From NCBI GenBank assembly GCA_947396885.1, contig OX377202.1, positions 63,336,643 to 63,400,642 of the forward strand: a DNA stretch of 64,000 bases. The letters are read 5' to 3'. The position numbers and the translations under genes are program-made. The notes under the pieces were generated by a model that was given only the letters and a program-made list of their open reading frames with translations, was not told the DNA's origin and made no database searches. Each line of letters starts with the position of its first letter. The stretch's first letter is position 1. This stretch comes from Heligmosomoides polygyrus polygyrus. Taxonomy: Eukaryota > Nematoda > Chromadorea > Rhabditida > Heligmosomidae. This document shows positions 34,519 through 47,870 of this stretch, one piece after another.

Positions 34519-34818
34519 CTAAGGATAAGGGTAAGGATAAAGGGTAGTCCCACTCAATCCCTTTTTGGATGCGCCACGCCTTCTACTTCTACGGCATATC
34601 GTAGAGGCGACTTCAATTTGTATTTGACCAGACAATGACTGGCGGTGGACAGCCGAGCCGATAAATCAGATAAGTCTTTATCCTTCCCTGACAAGTCTGG
34701 TACCAATCAACCCACCCCGGGGGATAAAGGCTTGGTTTGCCTGTGCGGAAAATTCGAACAAGGAATCTGGTATCATGCACGCGACAGCCGGCACCTCCTC
34801 CGACTGCGCTACACGCGC
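34519..34818 (-). repeat. tRNA-derived SINE, full length, reference copy
   Basis: On the minus strand the element starts GCGCGTGTAGCGCAGTCGG. This contains TAGCGCAGTCGG, a good RNA polymerase III A box (TRGYNNARNNGG). It is followed about 50 bp later by TTGTTCGAATTTTCC, close to a B box (GGTTCGANNCC). The body is shared with at least seven other places in the window. The 3' end is a short tandem tail (CCTTTATCCTTACCCTTATC), as in SINEs mobilised by RTE/LINE machinery. It is about 300 bp with no coding capacity. Confidence 0.85.
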
Positions 34819-37615
34819 TAATACTAGTGGCTAATTTTTTTATTAATAAATGTCAGCGTTTATTTACTCTAAGAAGGGAGTCTAGAAATGAGCGGCACTT
34901 TTCAGAAGAGTTCATGAAAATCAGCGAATGCACTGCAAGGTGTTCGACATTATGAACTGAATAAAAACATTGCAAAGATAGTGTGGCGAGATCAGGCACA
35001 AGCTTCCGGGCTAGTTTGAATTACGCGTTTATGATTTGCGGCGAGGTGCTCTTTAAATGAAAAATGGATCTAAAATATGTAGAACGTTATACGATGAAGA
35101 TCATAGGTAAACAAATAAGATGGGCGTGTTTCAACGACAGCATGCCGGATATGTGCAGCAACAAAACTTGGCAGCGTTGTTAGGAGGCGCTTGTTCTTCC
35201 AGGCACTCCGCTCCTTTCAATTATCATGGTTTCAGCTTCTCATACCAAATACTATTGAGCTGTCATTTGAAACGACCGACTATCTCCCCTGGAACGCGTT
35301 TTGAGCGCTCACATTCTGAAGTGGCTAAATTTCTGAAGATTGTTCGGTGAACATTAAGTGTTATGGCGGCGTGTGCGGCACTCCTGGACCTTCTCCAAAT
35401 TGAGCATCAGTTACATGTATCTTTATAACGAGGAAGGTATTAGTTCGTCGACCATAGGCAATGCAGCAGCGAGCTGGAACAAATGCAGCAATCAGCCTTG
35501 TGCCCGGCTTATTATTATGCGATGCGCAGTTTCTAACAAACCACAAGAATAGTTAGTTCTACAAGGCCGCGAGTGCGGCGAGCACTCAGCTGTGAGGCAA
35601 AGGAGAATGGCGGGAGGTACAGCTGTAGTAGCCGGAGCGCGTCGCACTGGCACTGGCTATCCAGCTATTGCTTCTTTCGATGAAAATGCTCCCATAGTTG
35701 AGCACTCTAGAAAAGTAAAATAGTGCGCTAATAGTGCGCTTAAGAGTGCTTCTGGGAAACCTGATGGCGTACAAAAACCGCACAGCAAATGTTCATCTTC
35801 GACGATTTTCCAAAGCTGCCTCCCCACACACAATGGGTTTCCGTGTTAAAGTGTGAAAATCAGTAATAAAAGACTTTGCCAGGTGCGCACTACAATATAT
35901 CGCCATCTACTGTTCTGAACGTGAACCCACTGTTCAGGAAACAAATGCACACTCCGATCAAAAACATCTGCCGAATTCACTACCAGCAAATAGCCAGCCC
36001 TGAAACTCATACATCCTTACTTGAAAAGAAAGAAAAGAAGAAACACCATAGAAAAACGTTCTGGGTCTTATACAAAAACAAATGAATTCCTGAAACAAAC
36101 AATGATTAAATTTCAGTAAGAAGTGCTGCGACGCGGCCGCAAAACTACCGACGACCTAAAAGCTATCGTTAATCTAGGAGGTAACCCCTTGTCAACGGTC
36201 TTGCTCCCTTTACGACGTATGCGCAGACTGGTCGACTGATTTTATACGACTAAGTTTTTGCTGCATATCTATGAGCAACCCCGCAATTTTTAGGTGTAGA
36301 CCTTGAGCGGGGTCTCCTTCCCCGCTCTAAACATCCAGATACTTTCCGCAAAATCAGTAATAAAAACGAGATCATGTAGAATGAAAACGCTAACTCGCCT
36401 ATATATAAACGGAATATAACTGTTAAAGGGCAATTACCCACACTTTACGGCTCTGGTAAACGTATCGGGAATGGTAGAAATAAAGGATGAACCTCCTCTC
36501 TAGGTTTTTGCCCTTTTTATTTTCAAGAATGAGGCAAGACCTTTGCAAAAGATGCAAAGTTTCCATCTCTGATACCATAAGCATTTGCGAAACATGAAAT
36601 GTCAATAGTGCTGGTGCAACCATTAATTACAGCAAGGAAGCGGAGGGCATACTCTCGCGAAATACTGCTGCCTATCCTCAGTAAGAAACGAACTTGAACG
36701 TTATATGGTAAGAAGAATGTAGAGTTACAAGGCATTCCGAAGCGAATTATAGGACGTTTAAAAAAGGATAATTTGTTCCGTTGGTAACGGCGTGTAACTA
36801 AAACCAGGAGAAATTAATGCTCAAATTGGGAGCGCTTATTAGAGGGATGAGGTGTAAAGTTAATCCATGTGAAAGAAGGCGTGGTTCCCTATGTACAGTA
36901 GTTAGGCGTCATGCTGAGTTCTTTCTCAGTCCCCTTCGGACAAGAGCGAATTTCACGACAGCTTGAAAAGGGCTAGTAGGTTGGTGTAAAACGGAGCGAG
37001 TATTGATGTTTCGCGGGTAAGACACAATGGAGAAAAGCGGGAGTGAGGAATTGCCGTGGGCCGAAGAACGAAGGCGATGTCGGATTGTTGGATAGCGATG
37101 AAGTCGGAAAACCGTTCGCGTTTTCCCTGACACTGCATGAGCTCCGGAGCTGCACCAGAAGGAATTTTTGAGCGGAATACGGTCAAAAAATCAAAATATT
37201 GTCAGAAAGTTCTTAGCTTTATGAAAGCTTCACGAGTTGAGAAAGAAGAACAGTAGAATAATTTGAAGGGATGAGAATCAAAGAAGAAGTCGCTGGAAGA
37301 GTGCATGGTGCAAAAAAAAAATCCTTGTGCATGGCGTGAAACCCTCGGCGTGGCAGCCTGTGTGCTTAACATTCTGTAGAGAAGTCAGTAACAAGGCCAT
37401 TTCTCAAGAGAGCCCAATACCCGCGTTCTCACGCAGACCTGCCGATGCTCCGTAGTTAATAACAGCGACAGCCGTGCTCGGCACTGGTTATAAAAGAAGG
37501 ATCAAGTTGAACCTAGGCGGCTTGTTTAACTCCTCCCGCTGATCCGCCTCTGGCGTTCGGCTCCAGTCTGAATCTGGCGGCGCTAGCCGTTCGTCCCTGG
37601 GCTCACTTCAGGCGA
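34819..37615. other. Unassigned gene-poor stretch
   Basis: No frame above 77 codons, no inverted-repeat elements and no retroelement similarity were found. The sequence is mixed AT-rich and neutral. Confidence 0.45.
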
Positions 37616-37627
37616 CCCCCCCCCCCC
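37616..37627. repeat. (C)12 homopolymer
   Basis: An uninterrupted run of 12 cytosines between GCGA and GTTCC. Confidence 0.9.
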
Positions 37628-40600
37628 GTTCCCCAGTGATCCCACCGCTGCCCTATTTATGCACCCATGGTGTTGTTGAATAATCTGTGCTGATAAAATG
37701 TGCATTTCAATGTGTTTTGTAATGTTTCCACAGATCCTGAAATCTACAGAGAGGCGACGTCTCCTTTGAGTCGGGTAGGAATTCGGAGGTTATGAATGTA
37801 GGATTGAAGAACGGTAGAATGATAAGAATCTTCCCTTTTTTCGTCCGTTACAATTCCAATGCCGCAGAAATCAGTCCGGGTAAAAAGGGGAACAACTAGG
37901 CCAGCCGTTGAACAACTACACCATCGCTCAAAAGTCTTACATAGAGGTTTTACACACCTGCTTTGATTCTAATAAATACATAGATCAACGGAAACTGGCT
38001 GCAGGGGCAGTCTTTGACAGTCACAAGCAAAAGTAAGTGCACTCTGGAACGCTATTAGAGGAAATCTCATTGTCTTCAACAACTTCAACATATATGAACT
38101 GAATTGAGATTGAACTTCTAAATGACGATAAATTATTGAAAAAGGGTGGACAAGTATAGCTAAGGGAGCGCATTGGGAGAGTACTTTATTGCGAGTCCCT
38201 CGCGGTGTTTATACCAAAGCAAGGTTTTCGCGTTCTATTTTGATCAGCTCCAAGACAGGAGTTGAGGAATGAAAGCACACAAAGGAAGAAGGAAGCGGAA
38301 GAAACTCGCAAACACGATTGCTTACGACCAGCGAACAAAAGAGAAGTAGCTGCCAGCACACACTAAGAGGAAAGGCATTAACAACTCCGCAGCCCAGAAA
38401 TCCTCCTGAGCGGACGTCAGGCAACGACGTTCCGGGCCCTCGAGGCCATCAGCGGGCGACGTGGTGGGCCGGTGCATGGCGAGAGCGAATTTGGCGAAGC
38501 GCACTCGTCGGCAGAGGAACAATCTCAAATGGAATCAATGCAAAAACGGGCGTTCTGGATTCGCCCGTACTACATGCCGAGCGCAGAGGAGAGACGTAGG
38601 CAAGGGACTTCCTTCCGCAAAACATTCTCCCCATGGGCATCTTCGTTACAGCAAAGCATTAAATTAGTCAACTTCCCCCGAAAAAGCGCGCCGAACTGGC
38701 TACGGCTCGAAGGGCGTTCTCATGACGGCGTTGATGTCGACGACTTCGAAGCCATAATAGCTTGGCAAACAGCTCGGAAATGTTGGCTGCACGATTTAAA
38801 AAAAAGGCACCGTCAATAGGGGTGGCCGTGCAAGACCAGCTAGAATACCAAAGATTTTTGTTGTCGACGTCAAACCTCTATAAGCAATAAGAACCGCAGT
38901 TTCGCTCCAAAATTGGAAGAGTTTTAAATACGAGCTGAAAACCGTGGAGCTACTGCAATGCTTGGCTTTGAAAAATTGAAGGTTCCCCTTTCTGCTTACT
39001 CTAAGTTCTATTTATCTTGATGACCAAGATAGGTGAAGATCGCTCTGCTGAAGAGGGTTGATGTTTCAGATAGAGCATATGTCCCATTCTCAACAGCATT
39101 TTTTGGCAAGGGAAAACGCCGACTTTCAAACTCTGATGTTTTGCAGGCACTTCACGAAAACACGTTGAAATAGGAGAAAGCTAGGGAAGAAATCAGAGTG
39201 GAACACCTTCTATAAAAAATGAGAATACCAATCGTCTGTCGTTACTTGCCAGTCGTTATTTGCTGCACAACGAAGGCAGATTCCAAGCAACACGAACGCC
39301 TTCTGAGTGATTAGCAGTATCCATCTCTGGCAATAGAACCCAATATGCGTGGTGCCTGAGAGGGGATTTCTGAGAATAAACCGTTGCCCAAGGAGCAGCC
39401 AGAAACAAAGCCGAAAGTCATTTACTAACCTGACCAGCGAATTTGGGCACAGCGCGGAAGCCCTGAGGATAGGGTGCGGGGTAGGAGAGGAAGAACACAT
39501 GCGCCGAGACTTTGGTATGAAAACCGCTGTGTTGGACCATTCTTTAAAAAAGTAGGAAGATGACATAAAGGACATATCGGAGAAAATTTGGGTCCTTTTT
39601 GAGGAGGGAAGAGTTCTAATGTGATATTTCTTTCTACGCATCATCTGTGACTGCTTACCACATGGTGAGTGATCTTCAGCCGAAATAACAAAACTAAAGT
39701 ACCCTAGCCCTTCGGTTACAGCTAGACACCATTTCTTTCGCTTTCCGAGAATTCCCAGCTATGTAGTGCTTTGAATGTTTATGATTTCTCCAGACTGTGA
39801 AAAAACAAAGTTGCGGAAAGGTCAGCTAGAACGAACACGTTAGCAATTCTGGTCAATATCCTGGGAGGAACACACGTTTGTTGAACAACAACTAGGCAAG
39901 ATTTAAGTGAAGTCGAACGTGAGCTAGGCCGAAAACAGGTTGTTATGAGACCTGAATGGCAAAACTGAAGAAATGTTGGGCAAGAACAAGCTACATAGAA
40001 CAAGCGGTTTTTTGGTGAAGACTGGCCGAGGAGTGGTTTTGAATGTATACGATTACTACGTAGTTCAATGCCAAGCGCCCGAAGAAGGAGTACGTTTTTT
40101 GGCCTACCTAGTTTGTGAGGGACTTGATATCTTCTCTCAAGCTATGCCGTGAACGAAGCTGTTGGAAAGCGATGCTAGGAAAGAAATGAGAGTAGAATAC
40201 CTTCTATGAAAAATGAGAATACCAGTCCCAAATGATTTAGTGGTACAGCGAAGTGCTCTTCAGTGCGGCGCAGTGAAGAGGGAAATTAGCTCCGACATCG
40301 GCGGTGTGCTACGACATACCTTTCAGACAAGGCTTAGTATTGTCGAAAATGCTGCTAGGAAAGCAAGCGTCAAAGGACCAGAGGGCAGAATTTTAAGGCA
40401 GATGTCGGAACGATGCTGCTCAGACCGAGGTATCTTTCTTCCATTTCTCACGTGCACAGCCTCTATGCTTTTCAGTATTCAATTTGCTTGGCCTTCCGCA
40501 GCACTCATGCCATGCTTTCATTCAGCACCCACTATTCTCTGTATTGCCGCAAATTACGGCATAGAGAGCTTGATCGCAGTCGGGGAAAGCAGACTGCACC

Positions 40601-42138
40601 CATCTCCATGATTCGGATGCTGCTCTGTCCGACCAATCCGTCTTGAGGCATAGCAAAAAACTTACGAACTTACGAACGAATCCCGAATCCACGACGAGTT
40701 AAGTGTGTATAAAAACCAAACTACATTTCACTAAAATAGCGATCTAAATGGCGATTCCGAACACGTAAAATTGTGATGCTTGCACCTTGCCACCTACGGC
40801 TGTCTGGTGGTTTGCGCCATGTGCACAAGGTGCACTCCTAGAACGCTGTTTGTCACATTAGAGTGAAAGGCGCTTGAAAGCTGTTCTTAGTGGTAGGAAA
40901 TCAGGCGGCTTATTAAATGGTTAAAGCTTGCCACCTACGGCAAACCTGCGCAGTGGCATGCAGAAAGCAACAGTGCGACCTAGATTACAGCAGAACAAAT
41001 AGCGAATGAGAGTGAGAGAAGGAATGCGAATTCAATGACAGTAGACGAGCCAACATTTCTGAAAGCTGCCAGCACTGGATAAGAACTGGTGTTGAAACGA
41101 GTGCGATGTCGGGCTCGGAGAAAACGAGCTGGACGTGACAAGGGCGGCTGTTCTCCATGGCGGCGGGCTGGCCATCCGCGTGTAGTCCGTCGCTGCAGGC
41201 GTCGGGACGAGCTGCTTGTTCCACAGTGGAAATATTACGCGGTTCGTGGTGATTAATGGCCCATAATGCGGGCACGGGACGACCGCTCATGGAATCGTCC
41301 GCCCTGAGCCGCAGCTGCAAGAATGGAGAGGACAAGATCAAGGGGCCGTATCAATGTGGGAATCCCACGAGAGACAACGACTGCCGCCTGAAGAAAGCAG
41401 CAAGAAGTCATGAATATCAATGTCCTCAGGCGAGGGTGGAAGGAACACTGGACGCGTAGTGTCACTCACTGACTTGCGCCCTTAAGCCTATTGGATTACA
41501 ATAATCCGCACCATCCGAGAACCGCTGATGGCTTCGGAGGGTAGCGGTGCCCAAATTCCATTTGTGAGAGGCTTTTCCGTACTGCAGCGGAGACATAACG
41601 CTCTTTTCGGCCACCCGTCGCCAATGAATAGCGTCAAGAGCACTCGGGATGGAGTGAGGAATCGAACCGGAAGGCGTTTCATGGAAAGTCGTAGCGAAAA
41701 TTGCCCCGTCCGCCATCAAGTTTAAACACCACGTTCCGAAATTGATTGCCCGGCAATTAAGAACCATCGCGGAGTCAAGGAAAAGCTCGCTGTATAGCTC
41801 GACGACAGCCGTCGCCGTCTCGTCAGGTCCGGTGCCCTCGTCCGGAAATTCGACAAAAGCCCGTTCACTTGAAGTAGCCACTCAAAAACCCACATCGAAC
41901 ATCGGCGATAATGACAGCGTCAAATGTCGACGGCAACGTTTTGCGAGTACGTAGCACCAACTACCTGCAAGTGCTCTCAGCTGCATGAAAATCCCGGTCC
42001 CGGACCGGGAAAGACCCACGCGAAACGGGCGGTGTTCGTGAGCGACCGTCAGTGGCTTGCTAGATTCGCTACCGACGTCTACTCGTGCACGTGCGAGCGA
42101 GCTCCCATCCCACCTCCAGCTTTTCGGGACATCCCACA
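37628..42138. other. Unassigned stretch with a pair of direct repeats
   Basis: The segments 39175-39232 and 40165-40225 are direct repeats (about 58 bp, sharing ACCTTCTAT.AAAAATGAGAAT) about 990 bp apart. A 115-codon frame at 38472-38819 (+) reads partly protein-like (KRAFWIRPYYMPSAEERRR), faintly like the start of Harbinger-type nucleases, but nothing further supports it. A 139-codon frame at 41462-41881 (-) also lacks motifs. Confidence 0.35.
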
Positions 42139-42150
42139 CCCCCCCCCCCC
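42139..42150. repeat. (C)12 homopolymer
   Basis: A run of 12 cytosines following CACA. Confidence 0.9.
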
Positions 42151-43144
42151 TCTCACCCTACTCCCCTTACCCACGAACCTCTCGCAGTTAGAGCTATCGT
42201 CATGCTACACTGCTCACTGATAGCCCTACTTGAAAGAAAACGTCCTGCTTGGAGCAGGTCATAAGGGCCAAAGTCCGACATCAACAGCAAGGGTGAGCGG
42301 ATCGAGGCATTGACGATTATCACGTGAGTGATAAAATATCATTGTCATTGTTGGAATTTTGTCGGTGGCTTCATTTGCTAGGAGCTACGCAGAAGTTGGA
42401 GTTGCCCAGTTCATAGCTGCGTTCTCGTTATTTTTTAGGCAACTAGTAAAAGTAAAGAATAAGTAAATAAAAGTAAATAACACAAAATAAATAAATAAAT
42501 AGACATTTCCGATTTCTAGGCGGTTCTAGGCGTGATGAAGCTGTACAAAGAGGACTGCCAATGAAACGGTGAAGGGCAGACTCCATGTCTCCGTTTGAAC
42601 GAGGCGCACATTGCTGGGACTATACATAATAGACTTCAGTGCTAACGCGAGAAAATCAGAGTTCTCCGTGAGGCTTTCTCTCCAAGAAGCGAACTCACCT
42701 CCGCCGTTTTCTCTGAAGCAACATTTTCTCTCCCTGCATCAGTCTCCCCTCTTCTTCATAATATTATAGCAGCACACTGGGACGCGGTGCACAATACTTT
42801 TTGTTTAAGGCGGCGAGTTATAATATTTGACCTCTTCCTTCATTTCGTTGTCATTTAAAGTTAGTTTCACACCCACATGCCCTGGGGCATTTAAATATAC
42901 AAGAATGCGAAACCAAAGTGAAGGCAAAGTAAGTGAAGGCAAAGTATGTCTTGACCATGAATCCAGTGGGCTTATGCAATTTCTTCACTACACTGACCCC
43001 GGTAGACGGAAGAAATTGGATGAGCTGGCGGAAGACCTTCGTACAAAACTGATGTTTGGCAGAAGCGTTCTTTTCTTGAACACTTCTCGTCTCATGTCAC
43101 GCTCGACATTTCGAAAAGTGGAAATTGGAGAATCATCATTTTCA
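42151..43144. other. Unassigned stretch with low-complexity tract
   Basis: The part 42440-42500 is an A/T-rich tract of AGTAAATA and AAAT words. A 16-bp unit (AAGTGAAGGCAAAGTA) is repeated in tandem near 42917-42947. No gene recognised. Confidence 0.45.
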
Positions 43145-44480
43145 TTAGCGTCTGTCCCGCTTGGAGGCGCGGTCCGCCCTTCTGGTGTGGTGACGCCAAC
43201 TCTCCCGATCAAATGCTTGATCAGGATGCACAGCAGACATCTTTAAGTCCAAATGCAGCGTATCTAGCCAACGTTGCTTTGGGCGTCCCTGGGCCGCTTT
43301 CCAGGGACTCAAGGTTCAGGCCTATCTTCCGGACGGTGTCGTCATTAGCGCGAAGGGCTTGGCCGTACCATCGAAGACGAGCTTCGCGCAGCTTCTCGGC
43401 TATCGGGGCGACACCGAACCTCTGTCGTGTGGCGTCGTTGCGAACGCGGTCCAAACGCGTAACTCCAGCCGTCCACCGTAGCATTTTCGTCTCCATTAAA
43501 CTGAGGCGGCTTTCAGTTTCCTTCGTCACGGGCCAGCACTCAGCACCGTACGTCGCTACTGGGCGGACGACTGTTCTATGAACCTTCGGTTTGAGGTGCT
43601 CAGGTATTGTCCTGTCGCAAAGCACCCTACTAAGCGAGCGCCATTTGGACCAGGCTGCCCTCACGCGTGCCTTTACCTCCACTTTAGTCTGCCATCGGAC
43701 GTGATCGTTGATCCGAGATACTTGAAAGATGTAACTCGTGAAAGCTCAGTAACATTGATCTTAATAGATCCGTGCTCATTCACATCAGTCGTCAAGTACT
43801 CTGTCTTTTTGACGTTTAGCTTGAGACCGAACAATGCCAAGCGATCGCACCACGCCTGTGCCTGTTGCTCGAGCTCGGTTTTATCTTCACATGCAAGCAT
43901 GACGTCGTCAGCATAGAGCAGCGTCCAAGGTGCAGCCGTCTGGAGATCTCGTGAGATCGCATCCATCATGACCACGAAGAGCAGTGGGGATAGCGCAGAT
44001 CCCTGGTGCACCCCTACAGAGATGGGAAATTCCATCGAGGTGCCCGCTGGCGCTCGCACTCGACTCCATGGGCAAGAGTACAGAATGCGCACCCACTCAA
44101 TAAGCTCTTCAGGAACACCATGTTGCCGCAACGCGTACCAAATAACTTCTTGCGGAACGCGGTCGAAGGCCTTCTCCAAGTCAAGGAAGGCAAAATGCAC
44201 CCGTTTCTGCTTCTCGGGGTGCTTCTCTAGCAGAAGACGAGGGCGTGAATGGCATCAACGGTGCCACAGCCAGAGACGAAACCACGCTGATTCGTGGAAA
44301 GCTGGACGACATCCCGGATACGTCGATCGACAATTCGCTCAAAGATTTTCATGGTGTGCGAAAGAAGGCGAATTGGACGGTAACTAGCGCAGTCTGCAGG
44401 ACTACCCTTCTTCCAAATCGGGATGGTCGTGCTGTGCTGAGAGCTCTCAAGTTGGAGAATGACTTAGTTAAAGCGCCATA
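43145..44480 (-). pseudogene. Third LINE family: reverse transcriptase pseudogene (YADD type)
   Basis: Reading from 44480 down, the translated minus strand shows CASYRPIRLLSHTMKIFERI and TNQRGFVSGCGTVDAIHAL. It then gives the palm motif FAFLDLEKAFDRVP, GVHQGSALSPLLF, catalytic YADD (residues 96-99 of the frame starting at 44200) and KYLGSTI. The C-terminal region has RWTAGVTRLDRVR, RLRWYGQ and GRPKQRWLDTLH, ending with DRASKRDRR and TAA at 43145-43147. Frameshifts near 44230, 43675 and 43290 break it. The order is that of APE-type non-LTR retrotransposons; the clade is left open. The 5' endonuclease part is not recognisable upstream of 44480. Confidence 0.85.
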
Positions 44481-46948
44481 TTCCACCAAAAACCCTCCCT
44501 CCGCAGTATAAATGCTAAACCTTCAAGGTGCGCTCCCTTTGCGACCTTCGCTAAGTTTTGGCACAGCACTGAACAGATATCGTAGAATGGTTTCAAAGTC
44601 GAGGCTAAGATTGTTAATGAATCATTGTCTGGCTAACGTTCCGACGCAAGCGCCTTCATAGGAGCTTGGAATAGCAGCTGGCAGTTTTTCTACGCTGACG
44701 ACGATGGTTGCGCCGAAATCTTAGCCGGATGATGTTACATTGACTTGGCCTCAAGTTTGGACACTTTAAGGCTACGACACTTTAAGGTGTGACATTCCGC
44801 TTCCAAAGGGCAACGCATCTTGCCCATTATACACTGACCACAAGAAAAAAATCGAGTGTTTCAAAGGGCTTCATAAGTATTTCTCTACCGTTGACAGCCA
44901 GCGTTAACAGCCATTAACAGTTAACAGATAAGTGAACGGGTGCCTAACTAAGAGCTTGCCTTTATTTCCCATAAATATGTAGTCAATTCTTAATGCTAGA
45001 CGAACTGCAATGGGAAGCGAACTATGTAATTGTCATTTATTTAAGAGCCGCTATTCGGTAAAAACTTCAAAACGAGGTTCTTCGCTAGGATCGACGCCTC
45101 TGAATATCGACTTTGCTCAAACACTCTAACATTCGCATAGGATTATGAGAAAACATAGAAACTCCTCAAAATTTGCTTCCAAAAAACCGTTTTTGAAACT
45201 CATGGCCTCAGCCTTATTGCAGCAAACAGTTGTAGCAAAGCTCTACATTTCAATAATCTGTACAGACTTACATTCACTAAACTCGAGAAGGTAATGCAGT
45301 GGAGAAAGAAGAAGCCTAAAATACGCCCACAACAACACGGAAAGTGATTTTGCCAATGGTCTCCTGGCCAAGACCGTATTTCAAAGTTAGTGCGAAGGTT
45401 CTTCAAACTTGTTTTCAAACGGTCACATCAAGCCGTTCACAAGGAGGCAATGTAACGGAGCAAGTGAAAAACTGCAAAACGATTGAATTCTGGAAATTCA
45501 TTCACAGACTCCAGATGAAGGGTGGTAATGAGGCGCAAGTGAAGCTCGGCGGAAAGAATGCTCCAAGAAGAAGATAGATGGGAAGTGCAGTGCAACAGTG
45601 CAGAGTGAAAGGAAAACAAAGCCTGATGAATGACCTCACCGGGTGAGCCGCGAGGAGGTTGGTAGCAGCTTCCAGAGGGGCAGAGGCGGCCGCTGTGAGC
45701 TGGCGACTCGTATGCCGGGTGCAGATCAGCAGATTGTTTGGATAGGGGAGCTGTGCATGTGGCGATCAGGCGCTAGATGGCCCAATAAACATGCTCGATT
45801 ATTGCGCCGGTTATTCGAGCCATTCGCAAGTCAGCTGCACACGATTTTTACGGCTGTAATCCTCGCTTAATGCGACTAGAAATCCGTGCCACTCGCTCGG
45901 CCTGGGAACTAAAGCCAAGGCAGCGGCAGCGGCGAGCGCTTCGGCCGGTGTCAGCGGCAGATGGGTTGTGCCTCACACTCGCCGTTTAGAGACTTCTCGT
46001 TGCCTCTGAGCGACTCGAACGCTACGGCGATCTGGGATTGCGATGCCGCTGAGGGGCGTCCCTGGTGCTCACCGCTTCTGAGGAGGAAGGGATGAGGGAC
46101 ATGAAGGGTCAACTGTTAGGGCACAGCTGGCAGAGCTGGCCGACTGGTGGCGTTAGAGGTCATGGAGCAGCCTTTGAAGTGGACAGTTCCGTACTAGGTG
46201 GGCTGCAGCAAGAACACCGACCGTGTTCGTGAAGCTTCCTCCTCTTCAGTGCAAACAAGCCGTCGAAAACCTGCACCTTGCCGCGTTTGCACTTCAATTT
46301 CACGTTTATTATGCATGTAGACACTTCCCTAGCTCTTCTGTTTCATCAGCGCCAGTTACAGCAATTAACTGCTAGGAAGGCGGCCTCGTTTGACTGCCAT
46401 TAAGCAACTTAGACAGAAACCTAGGAACGACTCACGATTCTGAAGCACCACTCTTAGCCCTGCAGTCGGACTGAAAGTGTGAGTTCAAGTTCGGCTCGTG
46501 AAAGGACTAGATACTTCAGCAGCTCCGCTGATCTCCGCGCTCGACCGTTTCAGTTTGAGATTCGTGGCGACGGAAAGCCTAAATTGCTCTGCGCTCGAGC
46601 GCTCTGAATAAGGCGAGAACACCAGCGAGTGTTTCAAGCCTGGACTTTCGCCAATGGAACAGTATTCCAAGCTCTCCCCATTATGTTTTTGGCGCCGATT
46701 GAAAACTTTCTTGCTCCCAGTCATTTGGCGTGGCGTTACTTATCGTTTAATTATCGTTAACGCATTTCATGCGGGACACCCGAAAAGGGCTTGTTCTAGC
46801 AAATTCGTGCTCGATACATATTGATTAATGGAGCGTGCGAGAAGAATATTGACCTCTAGAAGCGTATATCGTATTCTAAGCAAACCCTTTGAGACTTCAT
46901 AATTCAACCACCTGCAGCCGATAAAGTCCAAAACAAATGGACACTAGG
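44481..46948. other. Unassigned stretch
   Basis: Only short frames occur. The parts 45640-45870 and 45900-46130 are GC-rich but lack recognisable coding signal. No inverted-repeat elements noticed. Confidence 0.4.
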
Positions 46949-47193
46949 ATGAAAGGATGAAGACCGGCGTTGGTGCACTCCTTTTGGGATGCGCCACATA
47001 TTTTACTTATGCATGCTTTGGAGGCAATTTGAATGCGAATTTGGTCTATACAATGAGTTGCGCTGAGCAGCCGGTAGAAGTATACTTCACTGTAGTATAC
47101 TTATCAAACGGGTCTGGCACCAACTCCGATCACGAAGGGATGGAAGCCTTAGTTGGCCCTGGCGGGAAGCCTCCTCGGAGTGCGCTACCACGT
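46949..47193 (-). repeat. tRNA-derived SINE, diverged copy
   Basis: Shares GGGATGCGCCAC, GGAGGCAATTTGAATGCGAATTTGG, TGGCACCAAC and TTGGCCCTGGCGGGAA segments with the other copies. The head has an internal deletion. The 112-codon frame 46957-47295 runs through it and is not a gene. Confidence 0.75.
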
Positions 47194-47689
47194 CCTCAAA
47201 TAAATATAAACTACAGTGCTCGTTTCAAGCATCTTGTGATTGTGAAATTCTCAGTCGGAGATTTAAGGAAACTGCGTACGAAAGTTGCAAGCTGATGGTC
47301 ACCGCTTAATCCATGCCATGAATATGAGAACTCCTCAAAGAAATCAAACATGTGCATAGCATGCATATGGTGTATATGCTAGCCCATTCTTCAAAACGAC
47401 TTGTATGGAGTGGTGCTTAGCGTTGAAGTAAGAAGTTTGGAGGTGAAATTGGCGTACAATTTAATGAAGCCATTCTGCAGGCATTGTCGACCATGACGAA
47501 ATGTTGAATGTTGGTGTTGTGCATAAGCTGTCTTCTCCATCATTGTCCATAAGTTCGCATGGTCTCGTGAAATAGTCAGCAAGAATATGAAAAAGTGTAG
47601 GTCGACGTGATCCATTCTGGGGAGCACCACTTCCACTTTCACAGTATACCGATTTGAGTGTGTGTTTTGTCCCTTCAATGAATTGCACT
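47194..47689. other. Unassigned stretch
   Basis: Overlapping minus-strand frames (47391-47678, 47461-47832) lack motifs. Confidence 0.4.
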
Positions 47690-47870
47690 AGCCAGCAGAG
47701 ACAAGTCAGGGCTTTACTCTTTTCAGACGAGCCTGGTACTAAATCGCAGCACGGGGAATGGAAATGAGAAGATATGGAAGACTTGGATGACCTGGACAGT
47801 ACTTGAACTAAGAACCTCGGTTTGGTGTGCACACTACAGCCTGCGCTTCGACTGGGCTGTGTCGCGCCAG
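47690..47870 (-). repeat. tRNA-derived SINE, head half
   Basis: Matches the SINE from the CAGCCGATAAACAAGTC-like region to the A-box end (minus strand reads GCGACACAGCCCAGTCGAAG). It is more diverged than the other copies. Confidence 0.55.

Noticed and set aside
34750..34818. tRNA gene
   Set aside because: The A/B boxes belong to the SINE head; the cloverleaf is degenerate and followed by the SINE body.
38472..38819. Harbinger-type nuclease exon
   Set aside because: Only a faint resemblance in one short segment; no catalytic residues or flanking ends.
46957..47295. 112-codon plus-strand ORF
   Set aside because: It runs through a SINE copy and has no protein motif.
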